From the NCBI RefSeq assembly GCF_024730785.1, contig NZ_CP102830.1, forward strand, positions 3,510,001 to 3,574,000: 64,000 nucleotides of DNA, written 5' to 3'. Positions 28,637 through 38,431 of the stretch are shown piece by piece. A model generated the notes under the pieces. The model was given only the letters and a program-made list of their open reading frames with translations. It searched no databases and had not been told where the DNA came from. Every line of letters starts with the position of its first letter. The stretch's first letter is position 1. This DNA comes from Pseudomonas sp. LS44 (GTDB lineage: Bacteria > Pseudomonadota > Gammaproteobacteria > Pseudomonadales > Pseudomonadaceae). The translations under genes were made by a program, and so were the position numbers.

Positions 28637-28664
28637 TGTTACCCACCAGGAACATCACGTAACA
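28637..28664. promoter_or_regulatory. Candidate CbrB binding palindrome
   Basis: TGTTAC and GTAACA form a perfect inverted repeat with a 16-bp spacer, centred about 136 bp upstream of the predicted crcZ start, a normal enhancer distance for an NtrC-type activator. A further GTAAC lies at 28680-28684. TGTTAC/GTAACA-type repeats are reported CbrB targets. Confidence 0.65.
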
Positions 28665-28701
28665 AAGCCGGGTCTTAAGGTAACGATAACCCGGCTTTTT
28701 T
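28664..28701 (+). terminator. Intrinsic terminator of the cbrXAB operon
   Basis: AAAGCCGGGT pairs with ACCCGGCTTT around a 15-nt loop, followed by T residues. It sits within the upstream activating region of crcZ and touches the CbrB palindrome. Confidence 0.85.
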
Positions 28702-28761
28702 GTGCCCCACCAATCACACCAAAAACAGCTAACTTATTGTTTTATAAGGAATCTCAAAAAC

Positions 28762-28776
28762 TGGCACGCGTTCTGC
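28762..28776 (+). promoter_or_regulatory. Sigma54 promoter of crcZ
   Basis: TGGCACGCGTTCTGC fits the -24/-12 consensus, with GG at 28763-28764 and GC at 28775-28776, spaced correctly. It predicts a start near 28787. Confidence 0.88.
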
Positions 28777-28786
28777 TATATCTCTG

Positions 28787-29165
28787 ACACAACAACAATA
28801 ACAAGCAGTGCCCACACAATAAAAACAACACGTAACGACTCCGGCATAACAAAAACAAAAACGCAGGGGACGCAGCTAACTGATTTTTTTGGAGAGGACT
28901 AGCCGTTGGGGTTCGCCCCACCACCAGACCGAGAACAATAAAACTGCACTCATGCAGCGCCCGAACTGGTTGGATCGATTCACGATGATGGCCACATCAG
29001 CTTCCAAAGCAATCCGTTTGCTACTGACTCCCAGTTTGGGGGTTTTTCCTGAAGCCACTGGGCAGAAGGAACGGGTCAACAAACAAAAACAACAAGCCCG
29101 ACATAATAATAAAAACAAAGCACGCACCTACTTGGGGGGGAGCTTCGGCTCCCCCAGTAGCTTTC
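28787..29165 (+). ncRNA. crcZ: CrcZ regulatory RNA (Hfq/Crc decoy)
   Basis: About 380 nt between cbrB and pcnB, the conserved crcZ position. The predicted 5' end ACACAACAACAATAACAAG resembles the CrcZ start in P. aeruginosa. At least six unpaired-looking A-rich CA motifs are visible: 28791-28798, 28818-28829, 28848-28861, 28934-28943, 29078-29096 and 29104-29119. These bind Hfq with Crc, so abundant CrcZ relieves carbon catabolite repression. Transcription depends on CbrB and sigma54. The ends are predicted from the promoter and the terminal hairpin only. Confidence 0.9.
29128..29163 (+). terminator. Terminal hairpin of crcZ
   Basis: CTACT and a G-rich arm pair with the C-rich arm and AGTAG around a TTCG tetraloop (about 15 bp). 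Only a short T-run (CTTTCG) follows; some readthrough to pcnB, 110 bp further, is possible. Confidence 0.75.
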
Positions 29166-29274
29166 GCTCCCCGCCGCAGTCTCGTACACCATCTCCCGAG
29201 TCAATGCTAGAATCCGCGCCAATCATGCGGTCATTTCCTATTCTGGCCGACCACCTCGTCAAACAGTGCATCCC

Positions 29275-30681
29275 ATGCTGAAAAAGCTGTTCCAGTCTTT
29301 CCGCTCGCCCTTGCGCCATAGCAAGCAGCATCCGCGTAGCACCCCCGAAGTCCTGAGCAATCGTCAGCATCCACTGCGCCGCGACGAAAACATCAGCCGC
29401 TATGCCGTGAGTGTCGTCGAGCGCCTGCAGAACGCTGGCTATCAGGCTTACTTGGTGGGTGGTTGTGTTCGCGACCTACTGCTGGGTATCAAACCCAAAG
29501 ATTTCGACGTGGCTACCAGCGCCACACCGGAGCAAGTGCGCGCTGAATTCCGCAATGCCCGGGTTATCGGCCGTCGCTTCAAGCTGGTGCATGTCCATTT
29601 CGGGCGAGAAATCATCGAGGTCGCCACCTTCCGTGCCAATCATCCGCAAGGCGAGGAAGACGAGAACAGCAACCTCTCAGCGCGCCATGAAAGTGGCCGG
29701 ATTCTGCGCGACAACGTGTACGGCAGCCTGGAAGACGATGCCCAGCGCCGCGACTTCACGATCAACGCGTTGTATTTCGATGTCACCGGCGAGCGCATTC
29801 TCGACTACGCGCGCGGCATGCATGATATCCGCAACCGACTGATCCGCCTGATCGGCGACCCCGAGCAACGCTACCTCGAAGACCCCGTACGCATGCTGCG
29901 TGCGGTGCGCTTTGCCGCCAAACTGGACTTCGACATCGAGAAACACAGCGCTGAGCCGATTGCACGCCTAGCCCCAATGCTGCGTGATATTCCCGCGGCA
30001 CGTCTGTTCGATGAAGTGCTGAAACTGTTCCTCACCGGTTATGCCGAGCGCACCTTCGACCTGCTGCTCGACTACGGACTGTTCGCCCCGCTGTTCCCGG
30101 CGAGCGCCGCGGCTCTCAAGCACAATCCGGAATACACCGAACGCCTGATCCGTGAAGCCCTCGCCAGCACTGATGATCGTATCGAACAGGGCAAGCCGGT
30201 TACCCCGGCGTTCCTGTTCGCCGCCCTGCTCTGGCCCGCGCTGCCCGCCCGCGCCGCGCAGCTACAGGCGCGCGGCATGCCGCCAATTCCTGCCATTCAA
30301 GAAGCTGCCCACGAACTGATCAGCGAGCAATGTCAACGCATCGCCGTGCCCAAGCGCTTCACCTTGCCGATCCGTGAAATCTGGGACATGCAGGAACGCC
30401 TACCGCGCCGCAGCGGCAAGCGGGCTGATCTGCTGCTGGAGAATCCGCGCTTCCGCGCCGGTTATGACTTCCTCCTGCTACGCGAAAATGCCGGCGACGA
30501 TACCGGCGGCCTCGGCGATTGGTGGACCGATTATCAGGACGCCTCTGATAGCGAGCGGCGGCGGATGATTCGCGACCTCAGCAGCAGCCCTGCCGAAGGC
30601 AGCGCACCGCGCAAACGCCGACGTGGCGGCGCCAAACGGCGCAACCGTGGCGAAGGGGCAACCCCGCCAGCGGCTGAATAA
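29275..30681 (+). CDS. pcnB: Poly(A) polymerase I
   Basis: 468 residues. Adds poly(A) tails to RNA 3' ends and so promotes decay. The class II nucleotidyltransferase motif lies in VGGCVRDLLLGIKPKDFDVAT, with catalytic Asp76 and Asp78, followed by the RNA-binding neck (RRDFTINALYFD, YLEDPVRMLRAVRFAAKL). The PcnB-type basic C-terminus (RKRRRGGAKRRNRG) distinguishes it from CCA-adding enzymes. The ATG giving MLKKLFQSFRSPL was preferred over a GTG three codons upstream; neither has a strong ribosome-binding site. Confidence 0.95.
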   Translation: MLKKLFQSFRSPLRHSKQHPRSTPEVLSNRQHPLRRDENISRYAVSVVERLQNAGYQAYLVGGCVRDLLLGIKPKDFDVATSATPEQVRAEFRNARVIGRRFKLVHVHFGREIIEVATFRANHPQGEEDENSNLSARHESGRILRDNVYGSLEDDAQRRDFTINALYFDVTGERILDYARGMHDIRNRLIRLIGDPEQRYLEDPVRMLRAVRFAAKLDFDIEKHSAEPIARLAPMLRDIPAARLFDEVLKLFLTGYAERTFDLLLDYGLFAPLFPASAAALKHNPEYTERLIREALASTDDRIEQGKPVTPAFLFAALLWPALPARAAQLQARGMPPIPAIQEAAHELISEQCQRIAVPKRFTLPIREIWDMQERLPRRSGKRADLLLENPRFRAGYDFLLLRENAGDDTGGLGDWWTDYQDASDSERRRMIRDLSSSPAEGSAPRKRRRGGAKRRNRGEGATPPAAE

Positions 30682-30683
30682 GA

Positions 30684-31172
30684 ATGGAACGGGTCTACAT
30701 TGGCCTGGGCAGCAACCTCGCCAAGCCCATCGAGCAACTACGCGCGGCGCTGGCTGCACTCGACGCCTTACCGCACTCGCGACTGGTCACAGTCTCGTCG
30801 TTCTACGCCAGCGATCCGCTCGGCCCAGCTGACCAACCCCGCTATGTGAATGCGGTCGCGGCGCTGGACACCTCCCTCGCGCCACTGCCACTGCTGGATG
30901 CCTTGCAGGCCATCGAGCAAGACCAGGGCCGACAACGTAAAGCCGAGCGCTGGGGACCACGGACCCTCGATCTGGATATCCTGCTGTTCGGCCAACGCCT
31001 GATCGACGAACCGCGCTTGCAAGTTCCGCACTACCATCTGCACGCCCGGCCGTTCGTCCTCTACCCGCTGGCGGAGATCACCACCGACCTGCAGCTTGCC
31101 GATGGCCGCTCGCTCAGTGCACTGCTTGAGGCTTGCCCGTTCCGGGGTATCGAGCGCCTGCCGGAGCAGTAA
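30684..31172 (+). CDS. folK: 6-hydroxymethyl-7,8-dihydropterin pyrophosphokinase
   Basis: 162 residues. Transfers pyrophosphate from ATP to the pterin alcohol in folate synthesis, the step before FolP (encoded elsewhere in this window). Motifs: [11 protein letters not shown] at the start, the pterin/ATP-binding [16 protein letters not shown] with the Mg2+-binding Asp pair, and [19 protein letters not shown]. It begins 2 bp after the pcnB stop, so the two are co-translated. Confidence 0.96.
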   Translation: MERVYIGLGSNLAKPIEQLRAALAALDALPHSRLVTVSSFYASDPLGPADQPRYVNAVAALDTSLAPLPLLDALQAIEQDQGRQRKAERWGPRTLDLDILLFGQRLIDEPRLQVPHYHLHARPFVLYPLAEITTDLQLADGRSLSALLEACPFRGIERLPEQ

Positions 31173-31181
31173 TTATTGGCG

Positions 31182-31206
31182 GTAACGCCAGTAACAACTC
31201 GGTAAC
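31182..31206. repeat. Three GTAAC direct repeats upstream of panB
   Basis: GTAAC occurs at 31182, 31191 and 31202, so starts are 9 and 11 bp apart, roughly one helical turn. A TTGACT follows at 31216. This looks like a phased binding site, but the protein is unknown; the half-site resembles the CbrB palindrome arm. Confidence 0.4.
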
Positions 31207-31297
31207 ACCTGCAATTGACTTCGCGCCCCCCCATCAGGACTATAGGCGTCCCGTTGCCCCGCGCTGGTGCGCACGCGGCCTGATTGAGGAACATTCC

Positions 31298-32098
31298 ATG
31301 CCTGACGTTACCGTGACCACACTGCAAGAGCTGAAGCAAAAAGGCGAAAAAATCGCCATGCTCACAGCCTATGACGCCACTTTCGCGCGTGCCGCCTGCC
31401 AGGCGGGAGTCGAAGTGTTGTTGGTGGGTGATTCACTGGGCATGGTGGTTCAGGGCCAGGACAGCACCCTGCCGGTCAGCATCGACGAGATGGCGTATCA
31501 CACCGCCTGCGTGAAGCGTGGCAATCAGGGTGCCCTGATCGTCACCGACCTGTCGTTCATGAGCTATGCGACCTTGGAGCAGACCCTCGTCAACAGCGCC
31601 CGGGTCATGCAGGCCGGCGCGCACATGGTCAAGCTCGAGGGTGGCGTGGCCCTGGCCCCCGCCGTGCAACGCCTCGCCGAGAATGGCGTGCCGGTGTGCA
31701 TGCACATGGGCCTGACGCCGCAATCGGTCAACCTGTTCGGCGGCTATAAAGTGCAAGGCCGCAGCGAAGCCCAGGCCCGTCAGTTGCGCGCCGACGCCAT
31801 CGCTCTGGAACAGGCCGGTGCCGCGATGCTGCTACTCGAATGTGTCCCTAGTGCGTTGGCGGCAGAAATCTCCCAAGCGGTGAAGATTCCGGTGATCGGC
31901 ATCGGCGCCGGCAGCGCCACCGACGGCCAGGTGCTGGTCGTCCATGACATGCTCGGTCTCTCGCTGACTGGTCGTATGCCGAAGTTCGTGAAGAACTTCA
32001 TGGAAGGCCAGACCTCGGTGCAAGCCGCTTTCGCGGCCTACGTCAGCGCCGTCAAAAGTGCTTCTTTCCCGGCCGCCGAACACGGATTCTCCGCATGA
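31298..32098 (+). CDS. panB: 3-methyl-2-oxobutanoate hydroxymethyltransferase
   Basis: 266 residues. First committed step of pantothenate synthesis: adds a hydroxymethyl group from methylene-tetrahydrofolate to 2-ketoisovalerate. Family motifs are [13 protein letters not shown], the Mg2+-binding [17 protein letters not shown] and [18 protein letters not shown]. The start has GAGGA 7 nt upstream; the longer frame upstream includes the intergenic region. It overlaps panC by 4 bp (ATGA). Confidence 0.96.
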   Translation: MPDVTVTTLQELKQKGEKIAMLTAYDATFARAACQAGVEVLLVGDSLGMVVQGQDSTLPVSIDEMAYHTACVKRGNQGALIVTDLSFMSYATLEQTLVNSARVMQAGAHMVKLEGGVALAPAVQRLAENGVPVCMHMGLTPQSVNLFGGYKVQGRSEAQARQLRADAIALEQAGAAMLLLECVPSALAAEISQAVKIPVIGIGAGSATDGQVLVVHDMLGLSLTGRMPKFVKNFMEGQTSVQAAFAAYVSAVKSASFPAAEHGFSA

Positions 32099-32955
32099 AC
32101 ACCGTTACCACCGTGCGCGAGTTACGCGCCGCGGTCGCCCAGGCACGCGCCGAGGGTAAAGACGTCAGCTTGGTACCGACCATGGGCAATCTGCACGCCG
32201 GGCATGTCGCCCTGGTGGAAAAGGCCGCCCAACGGACCGACTTTGTGGTCGCCAGCATTTTCGTTAATCCGCTGCAGTTCGGGCCCAACGAAGATCTCGA
32301 CAGCTACCCACGCACATTGGCCGCCGACCAGGCGAAATTGCACCAAGCGGGTTGCGACCTGCTGTTCGCCCCGACGGTCGAGGAAATGTACCCACACGGC
32401 TTAAATAGCCAGACCCGGGTCCGCGTCAGCGGCGTGTCCGAGGGTCTGTGTGGGGGCAGTCGTCCTGGGCATTTCGATGGCGTCGCCACCGTGGTGACCA
32501 AATTGTTCCAGATGGTGCAGCCTGATCTCGCCGTGTTCGGCCAGAAGGATTTCCAACAACTGGCGGTCATTCGCACGCTGGTTCGCGATCTCAACATGCC
32601 GATCCAGGTTCTCGGTGTCCCGACCATTCGCGCCGACGATGGCTTGGCCTTGTCGTCGCGCAATGGCTACCTGAGCGCCGAGCAACGAGCCCTCGCGCCG
32701 CAGCTGTATCGCGACCTGCAACTGCTGGCCGAGCGTATCCAGACCGGTGCGCGCAACTACGAGCAATTGATCGTCGAGACCAAAAGCCGCATCGAGCAAG
32801 CCGGTCTGCGTCCTGATTATCTGGAGATCCGCCAGGCCGACACCCTGCAACCCGCCAGCGCCGATGACCGCCAGTTGGTGATTGCAGTTGCCGCATTCAT
32901 CGGCAGCACGCGACTGATCGACAACCTCACCCTCGATCTCGCCGAAATCCACTAA
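32095..32955 (+). CDS. panC: Pantothenate synthetase (pantoate--beta-alanine ligase)
   Basis: 286 residues. ATP-dependent condensation of pantoate and beta-alanine. The HIGH-type motif lies in [15 protein letters not shown], and the KMSKS-like region is [20 protein letters not shown] and the flanking Asp contact ATP and pantoate. Translationally coupled to panB. Confidence 0.96.
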   Translation: MNTVTTVRELRAAVAQARAEGKDVSLVPTMGNLHAGHVALVEKAAQRTDFVVASIFVNPLQFGPNEDLDSYPRTLAADQAKLHQAGCDLLFAPTVEEMYPHGLNSQTRVRVSGVSEGLCGGSRPGHFDGVATVVTKLFQMVQPDLAVFGQKDFQQLAVIRTLVRDLNMPIQVLGVPTIRADDGLALSSRNGYLSAEQRALAPQLYRDLQLLAERIQTGARNYEQLIVETKSRIEQAGLRPDYLEIRQADTLQPASADDRQLVIAVAAFIGSTRLIDNLTLDLAEIH

Positions 32956-33040
32956 AAACACTCGAACCCCGCAACCTTGATCGACCATCGGGGTTCGGGC
33001 ACACTCAGCCGCCGTTTCAGGCCCGCCAGGAGGAAATGCC

Positions 33041-33421
33041 ATGCACACCATCATGCTCAAGGCCAAATTGCACCGCGCCGAAGTCACTCACGCCGTGCTG
33101 GATTACGAAGGCTCTTGCGCCATTGACGGTGAATGGCTGGACCTCTCGGGCATCCGCGAATACGAGCAGATTCAGATCTATAACATCGATAACGGCGAGC
33201 GCTTCACCACCTACGCGATTCGTGGCGAAGAAGGCTCGAAGATCATTTCAGTGAACGGCGCCGCCGCGCACAAGGCCAAAGTCGGCGATCGCGTGATCAT
33301 CTGCGCTTACGCGCAGTACAGCGATGCCGAGCTGGCCAGCTTCAAACCGCGCATGCTGTACATGGCCCCGGGCAACCAGTTGAGCCATACCAGCAACGCC
33401 ATCCCGGTGCAGGTCGCCTAG
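33041..33421 (+). CDS. panD: Aspartate 1-decarboxylase proenzyme
   Basis: 126 residues. Produces beta-alanine for PanC. It self-cleaves between Gly24 and Ser25 (YEGSCAID) to make the pyruvoyl cofactor; both residues are present, as is Tyr58 region [15 protein letters not shown] sequence ([11 protein letters not shown]). A strong AGGAGG lies 5 nt before the ATG. It completes the panBCD cluster, and the terminator that follows separates it from pgi. Confidence 0.96.
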   Translation: MHTIMLKAKLHRAEVTHAVLDYEGSCAIDGEWLDLSGIREYEQIQIYNIDNGERFTTYAIRGEEGSKIISVNGAAAHKAKVGDRVIICAYAQYSDAELASFKPRMLYMAPGNQLSHTSNAIPVQVA

Positions 33422-33443
33422 GTCCGCCCAGGCGCTACACTCC

Positions 33444-33469
33444 AAAGCCCGGAACGCTCCGGGCTTTTT
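33444..33469 (+). terminator. Intrinsic terminator of the panBCD operon
   Basis: AAAGCCCGGA, ACGC loop, TCCGGGCTTT, then two more T. It lies 22 bp past the panD stop. Confidence 0.9.
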
Positions 33470-33508
33470 ACTGCTCAAAGCTTGCCCAGCCAGAGGAATT
33501 CGTAGGTC

Positions 33509-35173
33509 ATGGCGTATCAGCAAACCCCGCTCGACGTTACCGCGCTGCCCGCTTGGCAAGCGCTTGGCCAACACCGTGTTGCCATGCAGGATTTCAGCAT
33601 GCGCGAGGCGTTCAGTCGCGATCCCGAGCGTTTTCAGAATTTCACACTGAGCAGTTGCGGCCTGTTCCTCGACTACTCGAAGAACCTGATCGACCAGCAA
33701 ACCCGCGATCTGCTGGTGGGTCTGGCGCGCGAAGTCAATTTGCAGGAGGCAATCGAAGCGCTGTTCAACGGTGAGCTACTGAACGCCTCGGAAGGTCGCC
33801 CGGCGCTGCATACCGCGCTACGTCGACCAGTGGCTGATCGCCTGAACGTCAACGGCGTCAACGTCATGCCAGACGTGCACCGCGTCCTGAACCAAATGAC
33901 CGAGCTGGTCACGCGGATTCACAGCGGTCTGTGGCGCGGCTACAGCGAAAAACCGATCACCGACGTGGTGAACATCGGCATTGGCGGTTCGTTCCTTGGC
34001 CCGCAGCTGGTTTCCGAGGCGCTGCTGCCCTTCGCCAAACAAGGTGTGCGTTGCCATTACCTGGCCAACATCGACGGTAGCGAGTTCCACGAGCTATCGG
34101 CCAATCTGCGCGCCGAAACCACCCTGTTCATCGTTTCCTCGAAATCCTTCAACACCCTGGAAACCTTGAAAAACGCTCAGGCCGCGCGCGCCTGGTATCT
34201 GGCCCAAGGCGGTACGCAAGACGAGCTGCACAAGCACTTCATCGCCGTCTCGAGTAATCGCGACGCGGCCGTCGAGTTCGGCATTCGCGAGGAAAACATC
34301 TTCCCGATGTGGGACTGGGTCGGCGGCCGTTATTCGCTGTGGTCGGCGATCGGCCTGCCCATTGCCCTGGCCATCGGCATGTCCAACTTCAAGGAGCTGC
34401 TGTCCGGCGCCTACAGCATGGACCAGCACTTCCTGACCGCGCCGTTCGAGCGCAACATGCCGGTTCTGCTGGCGCTGCTGGGCGTGTGGTACGGCAACTT
34501 CTGGGGCGCGCAGAGCCACGCGATCCTGCCGTACGACCATTACCTGCGCAACATCACCAAACACTTGCAGCAGCTCGACATGGAGTCCAACGGCAAGAGC
34601 GTGCGCCAGGACGGCAGTCCGGTGCCCTGCGATACCGGCCCGGTGATCTGGGGTGGCGTCGGCTGCAATGGCCAGCACGCTTATCACCAGTTGCTGCATC
34701 AGGGCACCCAGCTGATCCCGGCGGACTTCATCGTGCCGGTGGTCAGCTACAACCCGGTCGCCGACCATCACCAGTGGCTGTATGCCAACTGCCTGTCGCA
34801 GAGCCAGGCGCTGATGCTCGGCAAAACCCGCGCCGAAGCCGAGGAAGAACTGCGCGGCAAGGGCCTGCCAGAGGACGAAGTGCAGCGCCTGGCGCCGCAT
34901 AAGGTGATCCCCGGCAACCGGCCGAGCAACACCCTGGTGATGGAGCGGGTCAGCCCGCGGCGCCTCGGCGCGCTGGTGGCGATGTATGAACACAAGGTGT
35001 TCGTGCAGAGCGTGATCTGGGGCATCAACGCCTTCGACCAGTGGGGTGTGGAGCTGGGCAAGGAGCTCGGCAAAGGCGTCTACCAGCGCCTCACTGGCAA
35101 CAATGAGCAGCCGGCCGAAGACCCCTCGACTCAGGGCCTGATCGACTTTTTCCGCAACCGCCATCGCGGCTGA
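33509..35173 (+). CDS. pgi: Glucose-6-phosphate isomerase
   Basis: 554 residues, usual bacterial length. Interconverts glucose-6-phosphate and fructose-6-phosphate; in pseudomonads, which lack phosphofructokinase, it serves mainly gluconeogenesis and the EDEMP cycle. Family signatures are intact: [19 protein letters not shown], the [19 protein letters not shown] signature with the catalytic Arg, and [14 protein letters not shown] with catalytic Lys near the C-terminus. GAGGA precedes the start. Confidence 0.97.
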   Translation: MAYQQTPLDVTALPAWQALGQHRVAMQDFSMREAFSRDPERFQNFTLSSCGLFLDYSKNLIDQQTRDLLVGLAREVNLQEAIEALFNGELLNASEGRPALHTALRRPVADRLNVNGVNVMPDVHRVLNQMTELVTRIHSGLWRGYSEKPITDVVNIGIGGSFLGPQLVSEALLPFAKQGVRCHYLANIDGSEFHELSANLRAETTLFIVSSKSFNTLETLKNAQAARAWYLAQGGTQDELHKHFIAVSSNRDAAVEFGIREENIFPMWDWVGGRYSLWSAIGLPIALAIGMSNFKELLSGAYSMDQHFLTAPFERNMPVLLALLGVWYGNFWGAQSHAILPYDHYLRNITKHLQQLDMESNGKSVRQDGSPVPCDTGPVIWGGVGCNGQHAYHQLLHQGTQLIPADFIVPVVSYNPVADHHQWLYANCLSQSQALMLGKTRAEAEEELRGKGLPEDEVQRLAPHKVIPGNRPSNTLVMERVSPRRLGALVAMYEHKVFVQSVIWGINAFDQWGVELGKELGKGVYQRLTGNNEQPAEDPSTQGLIDFFRNRHRG

Positions 35174-35188
35174 CGCCTCGCTCGACTC

Positions 35189-35223
35189 CACGAACCCGGC
35201 CTTGCGCCGGGTTCGTGCGTTTT
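35189..35223 (+). terminator. Intrinsic terminator of pgi
   Basis: CACGAACCCGGC pairs with GCCGGGTTCGTG (12 bp) around a 5-nt loop, followed shortly by four T. Confidence 0.82.
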
Positions 35224-35301
35224 GGGTGTTCTAAAGTTGGGAGATGACGTTCAGGGTTGAACCAAGCAAGTGCTTGGGTGCACCCTGATCCCACTGCATA
35301 C

Positions 35302-35309
35302 AACAAGAA
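35302..35309 (+). promoter_or_regulatory. CA motif over the acs ribosome-binding site (candidate Hfq/Crc target)
   Basis: AACAAGAA fits the AANAANAA motif bound by Hfq with Crc. It overlaps the Shine-Dalgarno AAGAAGG, 10 nt upstream of the acs ATG, the position at which Crc-controlled mRNAs are blocked. Confidence 0.55.
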
Positions 35310-35318
35310 GGCCCAGCC

Positions 35319-37256
35319 ATGTTCGAAATCAGCAGCCACCCGGTTCCCGATGCGGTGCGTCAACGCGCCCACCTCAACGAGGAGGACTATCGGCGCCTGT
35401 ACCAACAGTCCGTCGAGCACCCCGAAGCCTTTTGGGCCGAGCAGGCGACGACCTTTCTCGATTGGTTCAAGCCCTGGCACAGCGTGCACCACGGCGACAT
35501 GCGCAAGGGCCAGGCGACCTGGTTCAAGGGTGGCCAGCTGAACGTCAGCTACAACTGCATCGACCGTCACTTGGAACAACGCGGCGAGCAGATCGCCTTC
35601 ATCTGGGAAGGCGATGACCCGCGCGAATCCGCGCATATCACCTACAACAAGCTGCACCACCACGTCAGCCGCCTGGCCAACGTGCTGAAGAGCCGCGGCG
35701 TGAGCAAGGGCGACCGGGTCTGCATCTATATGCCGATGGTGCCCGAGGCGGCCTACGCGATGCTCGCCTGCGCGCGCATTGGCGCGGTGCATTCGGTGGT
35801 GTTCGGCGGTTTCTCGCCGGATTCCCTGCGTGATCGCATCCTCGACGCCGACTGCCGCACGGTGATTACCGCCGATGAGGGCGTGCGCGGCGGCAAGTAC
35901 ATCCCGCTCAAGGCCAACGTCGACCTGGCCCTGCAGAGCTGCCCGAACGTCTCCACCGTGGTCGTCGTCGAACGCACCCAAGGCGAGATCAACTGGGTCG
36001 AGGGCCGCGACCTGTGGTACCACGAAGCGCTGCGCACGGTGGATAGCGATTGCCCGCCGGAGCCGATGGATGCCGAGGACCCGCTGTTCATCCTCTACAC
36101 CTCGGGCAGCACCGGCAAACCCAAGGGCGTGCTGCACACCACCGGCGGCTACCTGCTGCAGACGGCGATGACCCACAAGTACGTGTTCGACTACCACGAG
36201 GGCGATATCTTCTGGTGCACCGCCGACGTCGGCTGGGTCACCGGGCACAGCTACATCGTCTACGGCCCGCTGGCCAACGGCGCGACCAGCCTGATCTTCG
36301 AAGGCGTGCCCAACTACCCGGACGCCTCGCGCTTCTGGCAGGTGATCGACAAGCATCAGGTGAACATTTTCTACACCGCGCCGACCGCCCTGCGCGCGTT
36401 GATGCGCGAAGGCGCCGGGCCGGTGCAGAAGACCTCGCGGGACAGTCTGCGCCTGCTCGGCTCGGTCGGCGAGCCGATCAACCCGGAAGCCTGGGAGTGG
36501 TACTACAACGTAGTCGGCGAGCAGCGCTGCCCGATCGTGGACACCTGGTGGCAGACCGAAACCGGCGCGATCATGATCGCCCCGTTACCCGGTGCCACCA
36601 GCCTCAAACCCGGCTCGGCGACCCTGCCGTTCTTCGGCGTGCAACCGGCGCTGCTGGATGAACAGGGCAAGGAAATCACCGGCCCCGGCAGCGGCGTGCT
36701 GGCGATCAAGGCCAGTTGGCCGAGCCAGATCCGCAGCGTCTATGGCGACCACCAGCGCATGCTCGACACCTATTTCAGCGCCTATCCCGGTTACTACTTC
36801 ACCGGCGACGGCGCGCGCCGCGACGAGGACGGCTACTACTGGATCACCGGCCGCGTCGACGACGTGATCAACGTCTCCGGCCACCGCATCGGCACCGCCG
36901 AGGTGGAAAGTGCCTTGGTCCTCCATGACAGCATTGCCGAAGCGGCGGTGGTCGGTTATCCACATGACGTGAAGGGCCAGGGTATCTACGCCTTCGTCAC
37001 GCCGATGGGCGGTATCGAGCCGAATGACGCGCTGAAACAGGAGCTGCTCGGCCTGGTCAGCAAGGAAATCGGCGGCTTTGCCCGCCCCGAGTTGATCCAG
37101 TGGGCGCCGGCGCTGCCGAAAACCCGCTCGGGCAAGATCATGCGGCGCATCCTGCGCAAGATCGCCTGCAACGAACTGGACAACCTCGGCGACACCTCGA
37201 CCCTCGCCGATCCCTCAGTGGTCGACGGGCTGATCGACAAGCGCCTGAACCGCTGA
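35319..37256 (+). CDS. acs: Acetyl-CoA synthetase (acetate--CoA ligase)
   Basis: 645 residues. Activates acetate to acetyl-CoA through acetyl-AMP. Adenylate-forming signatures: P-loop [11 protein letters not shown] (260-270), [28 protein letters not shown] hinge region, and the C-terminal [10 protein letters not shown] with Lys606, the residue that protein acetyltransferases modify to switch the enzyme off. Full length and intact. Pseudomonas genomes usually hold two paralogues; which one this is cannot be settled by sequence alone, though its place next to pgi matches PAO1 acsB. Confidence 0.95.
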   Translation: MFEISSHPVPDAVRQRAHLNEEDYRRLYQQSVEHPEAFWAEQATTFLDWFKPWHSVHHGDMRKGQATWFKGGQLNVSYNCIDRHLEQRGEQIAFIWEGDDPRESAHITYNKLHHHVSRLANVLKSRGVSKGDRVCIYMPMVPEAAYAMLACARIGAVHSVVFGGFSPDSLRDRILDADCRTVITADEGVRGGKYIPLKANVDLALQSCPNVSTVVVVERTQGEINWVEGRDLWYHEALRTVDSDCPPEPMDAEDPLFILYTSGSTGKPKGVLHTTGGYLLQTAMTHKYVFDYHEGDIFWCTADVGWVTGHSYIVYGPLANGATSLIFEGVPNYPDASRFWQVIDKHQVNIFYTAPTALRALMREGAGPVQKTSRDSLRLLGSVGEPINPEAWEWYYNVVGEQRCPIVDTWWQTETGAIMIAPLPGATSLKPGSATLPFFGVQPALLDEQGKEITGPGSGVLAIKASWPSQIRSVYGDHQRMLDTYFSAYPGYYFTGDGARRDEDGYYWITGRVDDVINVSGHRIGTAEVESALVLHDSIAEAAVVGYPHDVKGQGIYAFVTPMGGIEPNDALKQELLGLVSKEIGGFARPELIQWAPALPKTRSGKIMRRILRKIACNELDNLGDTSTLADPSVVDGLIDKRLNR

Positions 37257-37266
37257 CGCCTCTGCC

Positions 37267-37325
37267 GTAGGAGCGAATTCATTCGCGATAGGCATGCCCA
37301 GCATCGCGAATGAATCCGCGCCTAC
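37267..37325. repeat. REP-type palindromic pair
   Basis: GTAGGAGCGAATTCATTCGC with trailing GAT, and its inverted partner ending CCGCGCCTAC, face each other around a 13-nt spacer. The GTAGGAGCG core is a common intergenic REP element of Pseudomonas. It lies between acs and the MpaB-family gene. Confidence 0.8.
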
Positions 37326-37453
37326 AAGCGGTACGACTTACATGCAGGACAGCGAACTTACAGCTTCAACGTAAGGTGGATGTGAAAAGCGACATCCACC
37401 CAACAGTTCTCATGACCCCGCACTTGCCACGCTTGGAGTCCAACGCGTTGCCC

Positions 37454-38332
37454 ATGGAAACTATCCGCCAGCACATCGAAGCCCAAGTCCTCAGCCTCAC
37501 TGGCCTGGCCTTGGGCGGTATCGACTTCGAAGCACCCGCCGGCGATCCGGGGTTGTTCGGCCCCGATTCGGCCAGTTGGCAAGTGCATGGCGATTTCAGC
37601 TCGATGCTGATCGGCGGCGTCAGCGCCCTGCTCCTGCAGATGCTCCATCCGCTGGCCTTGGCCGGGGTGTGGGACCACTCCAACTTCCGCGAGGATATGC
37701 TCGGCCGCCTGCGCCGCACCGGCCAGTTCATCTCCACCACCACCTATGGCTCGCGCGCCGATGCGCAAAAACTCATCGATCGGGTGCGGCGCATTCATGA
37801 CGAGGTCAGCGGCACCCTGGCCGATGGTCGACCGTATTCCGCCAACGATCCCGACTTGCTCACCTGGGTGCATGTAGCCGAGGTCAGCAGCTTTCTCAAA
37901 TCCTACCTGCGTTACCGCAACCCGCAGTTCCCCGGCCATGAGCAGGACCGCTACTACGCGGAAATCGCCCTGGTGGCCGAACGCCTGGGCGCCCGCGACG
38001 TACCGCGCTCGCGCCAAGCCGTCGCCGAGTATTTGCAGGCCATGCGTCCGCAACTGATCTGCGACGAGCGCACCCGCGAGGTGGTCCGTGTGCTGCTCGC
38101 CGCGCCGGCGCCCAGCGCCTTCGCCCGCCCCTACAGCGCGCTGATGCTGCGCGCCGGCATCGACCTGTTGCCAGACTGGGCGACCGAGCTGCTCGGTTTG
38201 CAGCAGAACCCGCTAAAGCGCCAATTGGTGCGTGGCGGCGTGCACAGCACCGTACCGCTGTTGCGCTGGGCGGTACGCAACGGCTCGCTGCACCGCGCCC
38301 GGCGGCGCATGGGTTTGCCACCCCTACGCTGA
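37454..38332 (+). CDS. MpaB-family (DUF2236) oxygenase-like protein
   Basis: 292 residues of the latex-clearing/MpaB (DUF2236) family, with LFGPDSASWQVHGDFSSMLIGGVSALLLQMLHPLALAGVWDHSNF, a region holding the conserved His and Arg of the b-type heme site in rubber oxygenase relatives (the quoted stretch is discontinuous in role: His near LHPLA, Asp-His in WDHS). Substrate unknown. The start is uncertain: MET-I-R-Q was preferred because earlier codons (37412 or further) have no better ribosome-binding site and no family resemblance. Confidence 0.8.
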   Translation: METIRQHIEAQVLSLTGLALGGIDFEAPAGDPGLFGPDSASWQVHGDFSSMLIGGVSALLLQMLHPLALAGVWDHSNFREDMLGRLRRTGQFISTTTYGSRADAQKLIDRVRRIHDEVSGTLADGRPYSANDPDLLTWVHVAEVSSFLKSYLRYRNPQFPGHEQDRYYAEIALVAERLGARDVPRSRQAVAEYLQAMRPQLICDERTREVVRVLLAAPAPSAFARPYSALMLRAGIDLLPDWATELLGLQQNPLKRQLVRGGVHSTVPLLRWAVRNGSLHRARRRMGLPPLR

Positions 38333-38431
38333 ACGTGACCCCCCGGTTTTGGTGGTGGCCGGAGCCTGGTGTGCGTGCCAACATGCCAACCCGCCGCGCC
38401 AGACGCGCCCACCGTTCATGAGGATTGCGTT

